Positions 1 through 12,744 of a stretch of 64,000 nucleotides of DNA are shown here, in pieces. The position numbers and the translations under genes were made by a program. A model generated the notes under the pieces. The model did no database searches, had not been told where the DNA came from, and worked only from the letters and a program-made list of their open reading frames with translations. Within the stretch, counting starts at the first letter, position 1. Each line of letters starts with the position of its first letter. The stretch spans positions 8,629,001 through 8,693,000 of the forward strand of contig JALDNG010000001.1 in the NCBI GenBank assembly GCA_024349245.1, given 5' to 3'. This DNA comes from Neodontobutis hainanensis (lineage: Eukaryota; Chordata; Actinopteri; Gobiiformes; Odontobutidae).

Positions 1-1366
1 GTGATTTTTACATCGTAATAACTCCGTGAAAAAGCATTAATAACATTTCCAATTTAGCTTTACGGTTTTCAATTGGAAATTTGCTAAACTATTCTGAGCC
101 GTACCTGTCACATTAGAGCAGATTAGTGAGACTCTAAAAACAAGATAAGACTGGCTGAACAGAGAAATGTCAGTCATGTGATGCTCCTGGCAATGACAGA
201 CAAGTTGAGTAATGAATCTGAGTTTGTCTGTGTGACAGCTCATTCCATCAGGAAGGAAGCAGAAAGAAAAGGATATGTTTTAATACCTTTATACATTCTC
301 TGCTAAAAGTTAGCTCTATCAAGTAATACAATATGTTGGCAACCTTTGTGGCTCTATTAATAATTATTTGCGTCATAAACAAAAGTGCAGAGTCAGTGAG
401 GTTATGCAACATGGAGCTTGATGAAGAGCCCCACACAAACACAGGGCCATCAGTGACCTCTGTGTGAATTTGCTGAATCACTGTGAAGTCGGGGTTTTGT
501 TTCTTTCCTCTGACCTATTTCTGCCTCTGTTCGGCTCAAGTAAAGTGACAAAACTGAAGATTAATGAACTCCACTTCAACCCAGGGACATCCAACAGAAA
601 AGACAGTGGATTTCTAATCAATCATGAGGTGTGTTTTCGAGATTAACTGCACCTCGACTGGATTGTAGACAATCAGGCGGCCGCAGTGGTAAGACAGTTC
701 AGGAGCAGAGACCAGCAAGGTTTGGCTCAGACCACGCAGCCTCTCCTTCAAAGTACATTTACTGCATTTTCTTAAAACTACAGAGTATCAACACATCACT
801 GACTGAATCCATTTATGACACAGCTGAGACTTTACTCTTTTAATTCTTGAGTCAGTATGAAAGCATTAGTTTGAACGTAGACAAATCCTTCTCATTAAGT
901 TGATTTTAATAATGTGTTACTTATATTTGATAAAAGCCTCAACAGTTTTCAATGGTTTGTAGTTGACTATTTGTCTAGAATAGATTCAAATTAATAAAAA
1001 TGTGTGGGTGGGGGAAAGGGGGGCAGTGAAGTATCAGCACTCAGGTCCATTCAGATGCCACTGCTCACACGGACAGGACATCATTTCCCATAATGCACAT
1101 AGACGGTGTAGTTCATGCGGGCTAGCACATTTGATTTCACAAGATTACCGTAATCTTGTGCGTGGCTCATCTTGAACACACCTATTACAAAGAAAATCAC
1201 AGAAAATGGAAATGATTGCCATCTAGAGGTCTAAAACTGCCATTGCACTGCTCATTTATTCTCTTTTAAAATGGCATGATAAGCAGTAATATCTCATTTT
1301 GTCTTGTATTAGGGACACTTTGTTGACTGATAAAATGTGTTAGATGTTGCGGACAGAGCTGGTTAC
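1..1366. other. gpi intron 3 (partial), no exon recognised
   Basis: AT-rich sequence downstream of the third gpi exon. I looked on the minus strand for the next GPI exon (the GRAVLHVALR region) and did not find it, so it should lie left of the window. No repeat family recognised. Confidence 0.5.
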
Positions 1367-2442
1367 CTCAGTGAAGTTGATTTTTTCTCCGGAGAACATC
1401 TTCTCTCTGGCTTCCTTCACTCCCCTCGACTTGGCCTGTTCAAGGAGAGAAAGACAACACAGTTTAGACATAAGCTACATTGACTACATGAAAAAGAAAT
1501 ATAAATTTATTTAATATTCCTAACAAAATTATTTTTACTGGTTGCCTCCGTGTTTAATGTTGCCAAGTTAAAAGCAAGAGAAGCTTTGTTTTTTAAAACT
1601 TTATGGAGTTTCAACTCCTGCAATGTTTGGTCCCGACGTTTTAGACTTTTCCATTAGTCTCTGTCCAAACCAAACTGAACCAAGGTCCGGTTCATTTGTG
1701 AAGGAGTGGTTGGAAATAGTTTCTACTTTCAAATGCAAGTTACACCTGATAAAACGGATGGTAAAGAACAAACAAAAAAGAAGGGTAAAGCAAAAACCAG
1801 ATAGCAATCAGATTTAAAAACATAAGACTCACAGATTATGCTGCTTTATGTTTATATGCCAACATTTTTATATCTACACTTCCATAGCCGACTGTTTTCT
1901 AAAGAGCGTTAAAGGGATTTATAACATGTTTGTATCAATTCTTTATTGATAACATGTCTCTATATGCCATAATCCAGTCTGATTACTGTATTTCAGGAGA
2001 CAGGAAAACAGAAAACACACATTTGCCTACTTGACAACTATGCATCTCTGCAGCTCATGTCTCACTTCTGTTCACAAAGACACACGCTCCGAGTGTGAAA
2101 ATGTGTGCAAAAGAATCAAAAACCTCTTTCTTTGTCAACCGTTCCTCTTCTCAGACAGAAAAGGAGGAAGTAGTGGATGTATTGTGAAGCGCACGGTTTG
2201 GTTACATTGCCTCATTCCCTCAGATTTGAACATAATGCTGCAGTGTTGCAAGGTAAGATTTGCAAATGGTGTTGCAAAAGTAAACGGGACAATATCTCAT
2301 GTCTTTCTTAATGTAGTGCCATGTTATGTATTTAGTTTCTCCTGTGTTTTTCTATTTTCTCTATTAGTTGTGTGTTATTTAATGTTACTTGCCTGGGGAC
2401 TGCTGACAGATGTTTATTAATGTGCATTGTCCCTGTAAAATT

Positions 2443-2480
<38 letters not shown>

Positions 2481-5474
2481 CGACATGAGGAAGGAGAGAG
2501 ATTAAGGAGGATAAAGTTGTTTTACTGTTAGAGCGAAGGATTAGAGGATGAGAGGTGTCAGCCATGTGGTCAGTTGTGGTCACATGGGTTATATTAGAGA
2601 GACTAAACAGCAGACAGTTATAATCTAGTCCTTTCCTATTGATTTTACAATTGAAAAATATTAAGTATTAAATATATTTTGAGATATCACAGACTTTTGT
2701 AAACGTTTGACCTCTTCTAATACTGCCTTATGAAAACTCACATTAATTTCCCGCTACAGCTTTGTTTAGAAATATTTCACTAAAAAATTAAGATAATTAA
2801 TACAGCGCAAACAAGAGATAGTCTCTTTCAAAACAAGTCACTGATAAAATATCTGAAAAATCTAACTGGGTTTAAAATCTTCTTCACAAATACCCCGAAA
2901 TATTGTAGATTACTCAGAATCAGAAAACGTTTATTGCCATTGTCAGTGAACAAGATTCACAAACTAGGCACTTGCTACTCCCAGATTTGTTTAAATTATG
3001 CAAAAGATCTAATTTTACCAAATTTTAAATGTGTGAATACTTGCATGTGAGTGTCTCATTAAAGCAGTACTAGGCTGTGTGTTACCATGGCAAGCAGCAT
3101 GGCCATGATGTCTTCATTGATGAGGTTCTTGGAGAAATCAAGCAGGATTGGTCCATCGTCAGTCTCAAGGGTTGTGCTGTTGACAAGAAACCCAATTAAA
3201 TAAAGACAGAGTCATTAGTTTATTACAATTCATGACACTTAAGCATGGACGTTATCTGATCTGCTGTAGTCCATTTGTGATGAAAAACTGATCAAAGGCA
3301 AACGTATGGATGCATTTAGGGCGAATCTGGTGCTGTGATTGCTATTCTGTTCAGTTTAACCAAACAAAATCTATATTATCTGAAATTAGGCATATTTGTG
3401 TCAGGTCTATAACATCACAATTATAGAAAAAATATTTTATTAATTTATTTTTTTACCTCTTACAAGCCTAGGCATCTATCTGTATTCTGAAATATGTGTT
3501 ATTTTTTGATAACATTAAGTGACTTGACTTGACTATTACCTTCTTAAAAAAACAAAACAAGCTAAATTTGTATTATGGGTTGTAGGTTTTCCAACGTAAA
3601 AACGCATAATCATGTCAAACTAACAGACAATAGCCAATAAATAGTGAATATTAAATCAATAACTTCAAACATGTGCAGGCAGTGACTGTATGCCATTGCA
3701 TTTCTGTATTGACCTCTTATGCAATACCATGACTCAAGTACAGTTTTATTACAGTTAAAAGCCTTTCTATAAAGCAAAAGACAAGTAACAGCAAGTAAAA
3801 TGAGATTAAGGGTTAAGTCACTGTCTTTACTCACAAAACCCTTCAACAACGGAAAGTGGAAGTAAGCGTTATTGCACAATAACTAGACAATCAATTACTT
3901 CTAGATCTTTTCTGTTACCAATTTCTTGAGTTAAAAAACAATACAGTTATGGCTTCAACAATTCTTGTTCTCTGAAAAGAGGGGAGTTACGTGGCATTTT
4001 CCCCTTCATGTAGAAGTTTCTTCAGGATTGAGTCAGAGATGTGCTGCATCGCACGTAGACATGGACTTTATGTGAACGGAGCCACACTCCACATGCATTA
4101 GATAAGACACAAAAGCAGGCTCTATCCCGCTGGTGTCTGTATTTAACCAAACAAACTGGGCACAAACCTCCCTGCTGTATAAATCTGACAGTAAAAGGAG
4201 AAAGTAAAATGATGGCGATAAGAGAGTACCAAAATAGTTCATAATAAAGTTTTGTTTCATTCATTCTTGACTGTACAACGTAACGCTAAACTGCACGTGC
4301 AACTTTCTCAGATTTCAACAAGTAATAGCATATTATAAAAGATATTAAATATTTATATCAATTACATAAGTAACTCATTTTACGCTACATTCGTGGGGAA
4401 ATGTACTTACTAATGTAAATGTTTTCCATCCCCGTCTCATTCGTATTTTCCGCACTAACTCTAACCGTTAGTTAGCCTAATTAGCATAGGTAGCTTCATT
4501 AGCATAACCAAGGTTTTTAAAGCACTCAAAGGTAACGCTAACCAACTAGTACTAACTTGCATAAAACGCTACTTAATAAAAACACAGCAGTAAACCCTTT
4601 AAATAGTAAAATATGTAGTTTACTAAAACAAATTGCGAATTAACTAACGTAAAATAACTTGATGCAAAGTTAGGCTTGTCAACTAATCCCCAATTTCACC
4701 TGATTGCAAATTTCTTTGACAAATCCAATATTACATCGCGTTAACCACAAATAATATACCATTACTATATACACAAAACTCAAAAATAATTTAGCACATC
4801 AGACGTGTAAACCAAAGTTTATTTAGGAAAGCAAGATAATTATAAAAAGGAAGGAACCAATATTCTTATGTCGTCCGAAAATGGATGCTGTGACATTAGC
4901 ATTGTAGCTAACATCAGCGCAGTTAAACAACTCCCTATCAAACCCGGCCTGTCGCTTTATATGACTATTTGAAGATGGAAAGTTGGGGATTTTAGCTGAT
5001 AATGAATAATGTCAAGTGGATTTCAAGTGTGGATTTTCCATAGTTAGCGTAAATGCAGAGAAGTAAAACTATGACCTTGTCGGTAAAGGAGGAGTAAGAC
5101 TGAATGAATGAATAAAAACACGGACACTTGTAGATAATGGGCAGTAAACAAACGACAAACAACATTGGCACAAATAAGAGAAGTTTAAATTGGTTTAACT
5201 GGTTGCACCTGCATTTGCCTGGGACTGTTTGAAGGCCATGCGGCTGTGTCTCGTCTATAATTTAATAAAATGTCACGTCGGAGAGTTGCTCCCCCGCCCA
5301 CCTCCTCCCAACCCCAAACCACGGTCAGTGTGTACTTTCTGCATCAAAATGTCACCTGAATTTGTTGAATCTGTCCGGGTCGCTGTCAAACATATCCCTC
5401 ATGTTCAGGTTCCCAGCATTGGCTTTATACCATTGCTCTAGCTTCTTGAAGCTGGGGTCGTTGGATAGTGCCAT
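1367..5474 (-). CDS. gpi: Glucose-6-phosphate isomerase, 5' part (coding exons 1-3)
   Basis: Interconverts glucose-6-phosphate and fructose-6-phosphate in cytosolic glycolysis and gluconeogenesis; the secreted form is known as autocrine motility factor/neuroleukin. Three coding exons read from right to left: 5356-5474 (ATG at 5474-5472; begins MALSNDPSFKKLEQWYKANA), 3086-3176 (contains ILLDFSKNLINEDIMAMLLA) and 1367-1435 (AKSRGVKEAREKMF, then GEKINFTE). All have AG acceptors and GT donors, and the phases join (119+91 nt makes 70 codons; exon 3 adds 23). They match the N-terminal 93 residues of animal GPI, which is about 558 residues long. The sugar-phosphate-binding SIS domains and catalytic residues lie beyond the left edge, so the gene is cut by the window, not broken. 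Teleosts usually have two copies (gpia, gpib); I cannot tell which this is. Confidence 0.95.
1601..2010. repeat. Dispersed repeat in gpi intron 2, related to the element at 12.7-14.2 kb
   Basis: Contains phrases shared with 12830-13300: CCGACTGTTTTCTAAAGAG here against CCGATTGTTTCCTAAAGAG there, and CAGTCTGATTACTGTATTTC against CAGTCTGATTATTGTATTTC, in the same order and at similar spacing. The left part is rich in GGTCC and CCAAACC words typical of non-autonomous fish DNA transposons. Ends are not defined and the family is unassigned. Confidence 0.45.
2443..2478. repeat. (TAA)n microsatellite
   Basis: About 12 uninterrupted TAA units inside gpi intron 2. Confidence 0.95.
2914..2976. repeat. 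Short fragment of a common fish retroelement tail
   Basis: The phrase CAGAATCAGAAAACGTTTAT followed by TGCCATTGTCAGTGAACA and ACAAACTAGGCA resembles a 3' tail seen repeatedly in teleost genomes. Recognised from memory, so the family is not named. Confidence 0.45.
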
Positions 5475-6299
5475 ATTGGTGGGTTACGGTGATAGTAGTT
5501 TTTCAGCGGTGATGAACAGAAGCAGTCCACGGGTTTTGTTCCTGCTCGCTTGGTAAATAGGCTGGTTTCCCTCGCAGTTTAGAGGTTTATGTGGAGGGTG
5601 TATTGTGTAGATGGCAGGATGGAGCAGAGCGGAGCTGACAGCACAGAGAGGATAGGAAGAGAACCATTTACCAATGGGACCCAAGAACCCGCCCACTTGC
5701 AATACTAGCCACGCCTACTTGGTGCATTGGCCATGCCCACGAATGACTCGCAAAACCTGGATGCATCACAAACCTCTACAATCAAACAAAAACGCAAATA
5801 AATAATAATAAAACATGTACATAATATACAATACAAGATCAAATAAAATTAAAAAATTAATAAAAATTCCAGTATAAAAGTAGGCATTATTTTGTAATAT
5901 TTAAATGTTTTAGTGTAACCAACATATCTTGTAACTTTTTGAAATTCAAATTCTGTACTTTTTTGGTATCTAAATATTTCTCATAATTATGTTCTGAAGC
6001 ATTCTGCAATAAAACCATGTGTGTGTTACAAGGTCAGTGTGGACAATGTATAGAATAGCATTGTATTGCAATAGGTGTAGTTTCTTTACATACATGACTG
6101 ATTAAGCACAACTTAATTACAACTTGATCCAAGACTACTTTTACTTAAGGCAAATTGACATTTTAAAAGACATATTCCATTTTTTTTTTTTTATAAAATA
6201 GTCTTATTTTGACATTGTCTTTATCCTGTTCCTCATGCAACTTCACTACCTCAGTAATTTTCTGTGGATGTGATTCTGTTGTTCTGCACTGCTCTTTAT

Positions 6300-6514
6300 G
6301 ACATTTACATTTTACATTTATTAATTTAGACGACTTTTATCCAAAGCGACTTACATTGTTCTACAGTAATTACCAGTGTTACAGCCACTAGAGGCAAGGT
6401 GGGTTAAGTGTCCAAGGACACAACGACAATATGAACTGTGGGAAGAGTGAGAATCGAACCGCCTACCTTCTGGTTGAAGGACAACCACTCAAACCCACTG
6501 AGCTACTGCGCCCC
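6300..6514 (-). mobile_element. tRNA-derived SINE, minus orientation
   Basis: On the minus strand it starts with a tRNA-like head: box A-like TAGCTCAGTGGG and box B-like GGTTCGATTCTC. The body contains TTGTGTCCTTGGACACTTAA and ends in TGTAAATGTCATA-like sequence. The same body occurs at 7101-7326 and 34211-34440, so this is one family. It is flanked by ATGACA on both sides, a likely target duplication. Confidence 0.8.
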
Positions 6515-7100
6515 AATGACACAAGATGTGTCCACAAGACATACATTGTGACTGTGTGTTTGCTGCTCTTGCTCTCGTTTGGGGACCTGTTGCCACTCAC
6601 AGACGAATGATGACTGCCAGTTATGTTTGTACAGGATATTGGTTTATATAGTTTTAATTTATACACAGTGGCATGAAAAAGTATCTGAACCGCTTGGAAT
6701 GTCTTACATTTCTGCCTAAAACCACCATCAAATCTGATCTTTGTCAAAATGACAAATGAAAAAAAAAAACAAACAATGTCTGCTTTAACTAAAACCACCC
6801 AAACATAGGTTTCCATATTTTTAATGAGGATAACATGCAATCAATGACAGAAGGGGGAGGAATAAGTAACTGAACCTTTGGCAGCAATAACTTCAACCAG
6901 ACGTTTCCTGTAGTTGCAGATCAGCCTGGCACATCGATCAGGATCAATCTTGGACCATTCCTCTTTACAAAACTGCTGCAGTTCAGTCAGATTCCTGGTA
7001 TTTCTAGCATGAATAGCTGTCTTGAGGTCATGCCCCAGCATCTCAGTGGTGTTCAAGTCAGGACTTTAACTTGGCCACTCCAGAACGTGTATTTTGTTCT

Positions 7101-7326
7101 GGGGGTCGCAGTAGCTCAGCAGTCGTCCTTCAACCGGAAGGTAGGCGGTTCAATTCCCACTCTCCCCACAGTTTATACTGTCATTGTGTCCTTGGGCAAG
7201 ACACTTAACCCACCTCGCCTCCAGTGGCTGTAACACTGGTAATTACTGTAGAACAATGTAATCACTTTGGATAAAAGCGTCAGCTAAATGAATAAATGTA
7301 AATAATAACATAACTATGTAAATGTA
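7101..7326 (+). mobile_element. tRNA-derived SINE nested in the Tc1 copy
   Basis: Head GCAGTAGCTCAGCAG (box A-like) and GGTTCAATTCCC (box B-like), body CATTGTGTCCTTGGGCAAGA, tail GATAAAAGCGTCAGCTAAAT and AATGTAAAT words. It interrupts Tc1 sequence that resumes at TTCTGAAACC; GTTCTG occurs on both sides (7096-7101 and 7327-7332). It therefore inserted after the transposon did. Confidence 0.85.
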
Positions 7327-7827
7327 GTTCTGAAACCATTCTGAAATTGATTTACTTTGTCCTGTTGCAGCTATCATCCTCTTTTTAGCTTCAACTGTCT
7401 GACTGACGGCCTCAGTTTTTTCTGCAAAACATCCTGATAAACTTTTTAATAAATTTTTCCATTAATGATTGCAAGTTGTCCAGGCCCTGAGGCAAAACAG
7501 CCCCAAACCATGCTGCTCCCTCCACCAGGCTTCATGGTGGGGATGAGGTGTTGATGTTGGTGAGCTGTTCCATTTTTCCTCCACACGTTTTTGTGTGTTC
7601 CTCCCAAACAGTTTCATCAGTCCACAAAATATTCTGCCAGAAGTGCTGTGGACTGTCCAGGAGCCTTTTTGCAAACAAATGTGCAGCAATGTTTTATTTA
7701 GACAGCAGTGGCTTCCTCCGTGGAGTCCTCCCAAGAACACCATTCTTGGCCAGTGTTTTAGATATAGTCGATGTTTGCAGAGATATTGGACTGTGCCAGT
7801 GATTTCTGTAAGTCTTTAGCAGACACT

Positions 7828-8076
7828 CTATGGTTCTTTTTTTACCTCTCTGATTATTCTGCGCTGAACTCTTGTCATTTTTGGTGGACGGCCACTCCTT
7901 GTGAGAGAAGCAACAGTGTCAAACTCTCTCCATTTGTAGACAATTTCTCTAACTGTGGACTGATGAATATCCAGACATTTAGAGATGGTTTTGTAACCTT
8001 TCCCGGCTTTATACAAATCAACAATTCTTGATGGCAGGTCTTCAGAGAGTTCTTTTGAGCGAGCCATGGTGCACAT
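7828..8076 (-). pseudogene. Tc1 transposase N-terminal fragment
   Basis: Open frame of about 82 residues with the paired helix-turn-helix of Tc1-like transposases. MARSKELSEDLPSRIVDLYK starts the conserved part and a basic GRPP-like linker (SGRPPKMTRVQRRIIREV) ends it. The catalytic DDE part lies in other frames to the left, so it is a pseudogene fragment of the surrounding transposon. Confidence 0.85.
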
Positions 8077-8308
8077 CAGACAATGGTTCTCATCAAGACA
8101 ATTCTTAACAGGTGTGTGTTTTATAGTGAGCAGGGCAGCTTTAAGCCACTCCTCAGTGAAAAATATGAAAATGTTTGGGTGGTTTTAGTTAAAGCAGACA
8201 CTGTTTTTTTTCATTTGTGTCATTTTGACAAAGATCAGATCACATTTGATGGTAATTTTATGCAGAAATGTGAGAAATTCCAAACAGATACGTTTTCATG
8301 CCACTGTA

Positions 8309-11300
8309 GACTACAAATCATTGTGGATATCAAATTCATGCAATTTCCAGGTAGCTTATATACACGTGTTCAGCATTTGACAGCAGATAAATTACATACT
8401 ATAAACTGCTCAGAAAAATTGAAAACCTAATTAATTATTAATTAGGTTTTCAAACATCCATGTGAAAAGACAATATAAGGGCCGTATAAACATGTGTTTT
8501 CTTTGTTTAACCTGATAAAGAAATAACTCATAAACCAACACAGAAATTAACAAACATCTGTTTATTTGCTTTTAAAAACCCCAGTCGACTGAGGCTGGGT
8601 TCAGAGACAAAATGTGGTTGTAATTCTGCAGAAAATTAAGGAAGCCAGAATCTGAAAGCAAACACTACCATGGGCCATGCTACTCAGCTCCTGATTCTCC
8701 AACAGTCATTTCACTTCGTACATCAACAACCTGGGCCATTTTTAGACCACGTTTACGCCATTCAATGAAATCTGTCGTAAAAGAATTCTTGATCAAAATT
8801 AGGAATAGAAAGCCATTTTGAGATTTAAGTGGTCACAGTATACTGTAGACTATTTTAAAACTTTTAGTTTGTGAATAGATGACAATGGATCTCACCTTGC
8901 TGAACAACTCACAATTCTCCTAATCACGTTAAAATGAATCGCACAGATATTTACTAGAAAACTGACATTTCAATTTATATGTGAGAAAATGTCAACGTTA
9001 AATTATGCATTATCAATATTTTACAAACTTTTTCCACGTTTTCTTTTCTAAAATAATATGCGAGAATTATCTTGATTCTTTCTAAAACAGTTCTGTCATA
9101 TAATGGCAAGGATATTATACAACATCCACTATTTCATCTCAATTTTCACCTGTAGCTCTACTTTAGGACACTTATAATAAAATACATAAGATACAGCATT
9201 TCTGTGTTAAATGTGAGAAAAGATATCCATCTAATAATAGGATTTTAACACGTGCAACTCCACACAAGTTTGTCCGTTTAATTTTAACTTTAATTCTCTA
9301 GCATTAGGCCAAAAGACATTCATGCAGTGCGAGTGGTGCTGTAAGCGGAGAGCACAGAGCATAGACGCCTCGTACTCACCACAGCTTGCCTTTATTAAGT
9401 TTTCACAGGTTGGTTATGTTTCTTACATATCTGAATACCTGTATTGTCTACATTAGTACATTACCCACCCACTGTCATACGCTGCTCCCACATGCTGACT
9501 TTTGCTAAAACCATAGGACTATCTCCTGATAGATGAATGCATTTCCTAAGGACAGACTCCAGGATTTTGGTGCATGTGAAAAGTGCTGAAAATTGCATGC
9601 ACATAACCTTCAGCCAGTAGGTGGCACAGATTCCCTCTACAGACTGTTACGACAAAGGTTGCCTTTTTACAGATGTTTGTTTTCAAGGGATTATCTAAGC
9701 AACACGTTTGGAAGAAAATAAATAAATTGTCTGAAACGTTAGCTCAATAGTGTATTTTGTGTAACTATGATTCTGCTAGGGTCCAGTCTACTGGCCTATT
9801 TGATGTGTTACTCACATAATGTCTCACAAAAAGTCCTCATCCATTCCAGGAAAGTGACAGGAAGGTTTGTGTCCAGCTAAAGGTACTGGGTCAGTGAGAA
9901 AGCCATGATTCTACTGATCTGGTGTTAAAGAACTATTAAATGATTATGAGAATGACACTCGGGCTTTGTGGGGAGTCTTCATGTCCTGCCCGTGTTACCA
10001 TGGGTTCTTACGGGCAAATGTGAATGTTGGGATTTTATAAAAATAAAAAAATAAAAATACTGCTTTTGCATCCTAAGTGTCATCCTTGTGACTATCTGGG
10101 ATAGGCTCCATTTACCGGTGACCTCTAACGAGACCATTATAAATGCATTGATATGAAAACAGTATAGTCTGAAGGATGGTGCATTTATCAAAGGTCAAGT
10201 CAGGGTCTCAAGGACTGAGTAGCATCAAGCGACCAGCTGAGAATGACTCGGCTAAATTTAAGCCCTGTTCATGAAGCACCACTGCTTCCCATGCATCCAG
10301 CTTGACAAGAGTAATAATTACAAAATTAAGAAAAAAAATGGTAAATAAGTCAAAAAATTAGACCAGAATTATAACTGTGTGAAAGGCATTTTCAGCTATT
10401 GTTCCGTCAATGGATTTTCTTCTGCCTACCTTTTAACATAAATGTCTGGACTAAAATTAACAAAACTCTTGATATTCTGTCATTTGTTCTGTTTCCAAAA
10501 TAAAAAAACAAGGGGAAACATTTGTCTTCTACCGTTTATTCCAGCAGTACATTTTTAAAAGGTTGCTTCAAAATGGCTTCATGTTATATGGAAAGTCAAC
10601 TATTTTATACGTTTTCTGGGCTTGTAAACCCTTTATAAGTAATAACAGATCTTAGGACAAAAGTACAACATAAAACAGCATTTCTCTTCACAAAGTGCTC
10701 AATTTCCATGTTTTTTCTTTCTGCCAGGTCAAGCCAACACCACAGAGTTCTCTTTTTAAATTAGGATGCACCATTTAGTCATTAATCAAGACTATCTTTC
10801 GTAACCTTTAAAATTATATGTACTTGTATTGCTAGGAAACTATGCTGCTACAGTTGAAGTTGACATCACTTGCTTCAGTTGTGGACCATGTTGCAGTGCC
10901 TCGGGACAAAGTTAGTGGCATTGAGGGGAGATCTTTCTTTTTGTTTAAGGCTGAGAACACACTAGATAATTTTGGAAAGAAAAAAATAGCATTTATACAG
11001 CCCCAAGTGCAGTGTTGTGTGAAAGATTAGAGCAAAGTTTGCACAATAATATTGTATGGCTAGTGGCTTGAGTGAATTGAACCACGAGGGACCAACCTAA
11101 GATACAATATCTTGCATATTGAAGTTATGATGTAATCTGATGCTTTATTTGCGTTACTGCCAGCACAGTTTTTCAAATATAGCTTATATCAACAGTGGCT
11201 TCAGTAAAAAAGAAACAAACTTGGGATTTACATTTTAAAGCAAAACCTTAGCCCTTTTCTCACATGCACTGAGATCTGGACTGTACCCTGTTCATACCCG

Positions 11301-12744
11301 AGGGACCTAGAGACATCTCTGGGTTGCTGTAATGTGTAACGTTGTCAGCAGACGCACCGTGGTGAGCCTGAGAACAAAGAGAGCTGAAGCCTTGTACTCT
11401 CCACAGCTGTTTGAACTTCACTTTTGGTTAAGTTACACATGTTTGAATAACTGTAGTTTCAATATTAGCACAACAATCCCCGTCACCTGGAAGGAGTCGG
11501 CTCATTTGTCCGCTTGCTTCAAGTTAGCTTGTACAAGATAATTAACGCGTCGCATCATTCCCTGCTCTTTCCTTCCCCGCTTCTTAAGTAAAACCATTCA
11601 GACTGTTAACAGCATGTATAAACAAAAATAATGTGCACATTCTCTGAATTTATACTGCATGTGCAAACACACAAATCAGGGGATAGTCTGCGTGAAATAA
11701 CCCTGATTACATCCAAGGATCATGTGTAAAAAGGTTTCTAGACTGGTCAGATAGATGAAAGTTGTCTAATTTAACTTTACACATCAGAGACAAAACAGTG
11801 AGTTATTTAGTGACGTAGTAAAATGTCAATCTAAAAAAAGTTAAGTGTATGCAGATCATTTAATCCAGCTTTAGTCCAACTAAGCTTGACTTCTAATCTT
11901 TAGTTGGACAAAGCCAACTTCTATTGGATGTGTCATGTAAATGTGCAACTGACTGCAGCAGAATTTGAACCTTAAAAATCAAAAGTACCACTGTAACTGT
12001 TGCTTATGCTTATATACCTGCTGGCTTACTCTCAAATGTTAGATACTACCACTGCACTTCATTGAGGCTGATTAGGAGAATAGTTATGAGAACTGACTTA
12101 GACAAAAATGCCTGCTACCTGCCACAAAATGGTGAGACTACAACTCAAAAATCATCAAGTGTGAGCCCAGGCTTTGCGTAAAAATGACTTTAATGTGAAC
12201 CGATTGAGATTATGGCTTGTGTTTTGAAGGTTAAATCTAAAGCGGCAGTATAAAATAGTGTCTCTTGCTGAGGAAACAGCCCCAAAACTGTAAATGGGTA
12301 AAATAGTCTGTATAGAGCAAAACTCTAGCCCCTTTAAACTCTCGTCACATAAAAATACCAAAAGGGTAAATGAAGTACTGAGCATCAGAAAAATGAAAAT
12401 GTACAATCTAAAGCCTTCGAGATTAAAATGAATAAGTTCAATGACAGCTACCACCTTCTTCGCAATAAACACTGTATTATTAAACAAACTAAGCACTTTT
12501 AATGAACAAAAAGCACAAAAACAGTCAAAAAGAAAGTTGTGAGTATTGAGGCCTAGTTCACTAGCTCTTATGCCTGTCTAGTGTTTAAAAAGTTAGAGAA
12601 TGAGTGGTGTTTTGAAAGCTATAAAAGCCATTTATATTTGAAATCTTAAGAGTGAAGACAGCAGTTTCACACATTAATAAATCCGAGTAATTTTTTAACA
12701 AAGAATATGTTGGTACAGATTATTTGAAAACTATACTAGAATAT
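8309..12744. other. Gene-poor stretch between gpi and lsm14a
   Basis: AT-rich sequence with no open frame that resembles a known protein and no splice-consistent exons. Around 10085-10140 a short minus-oriented LINE-tail-like phrase (CTATCTGGGATAGGCTCC) is seen. Part of it could be lsm14a 3' UTR, but no boundary can be set. Confidence 0.4.

Larger units (their letters stand above)
6664..8308 (-). mobile_element. Degenerate Tc1/mariner transposon
   Basis: The left end reads CAGTGGCATGAAAAAGTATC and the right end is its near-perfect inverse, ending CATGCCACTG then TA. The inverted repeats extend more than 100 bp with scattered mismatches. On the minus strand the right half encodes a Tc1-type DNA-binding helix-turn-helix region (8076-7828: LSEDLPSRIVDLYKAGKGYK, then TISKCLDIHQSTVREIVYKW). 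The middle (7743-7462) encodes frameshifted catalytic-domain sequence near a WTDET-like aspartate, and 7056-6841 encodes the transposase C-terminus. Frameshifts, and the SINE inserted at 7101-7326, make it inactive. Confidence 0.88.

Noticed and set aside
7101..7170. Genuine tRNA gene
   Set aside because: Only box A and box B-like parts are present, without a foldable anticodon arm, and they are followed by the SINE body shared with two other copies.
12155..12496. 113-codon open frame on the minus strand
   Set aside because: AT-driven, hydrophobic low-complexity translation (IFIFLMLSTSFTLLVFL) with no splice context or recognisable domain.
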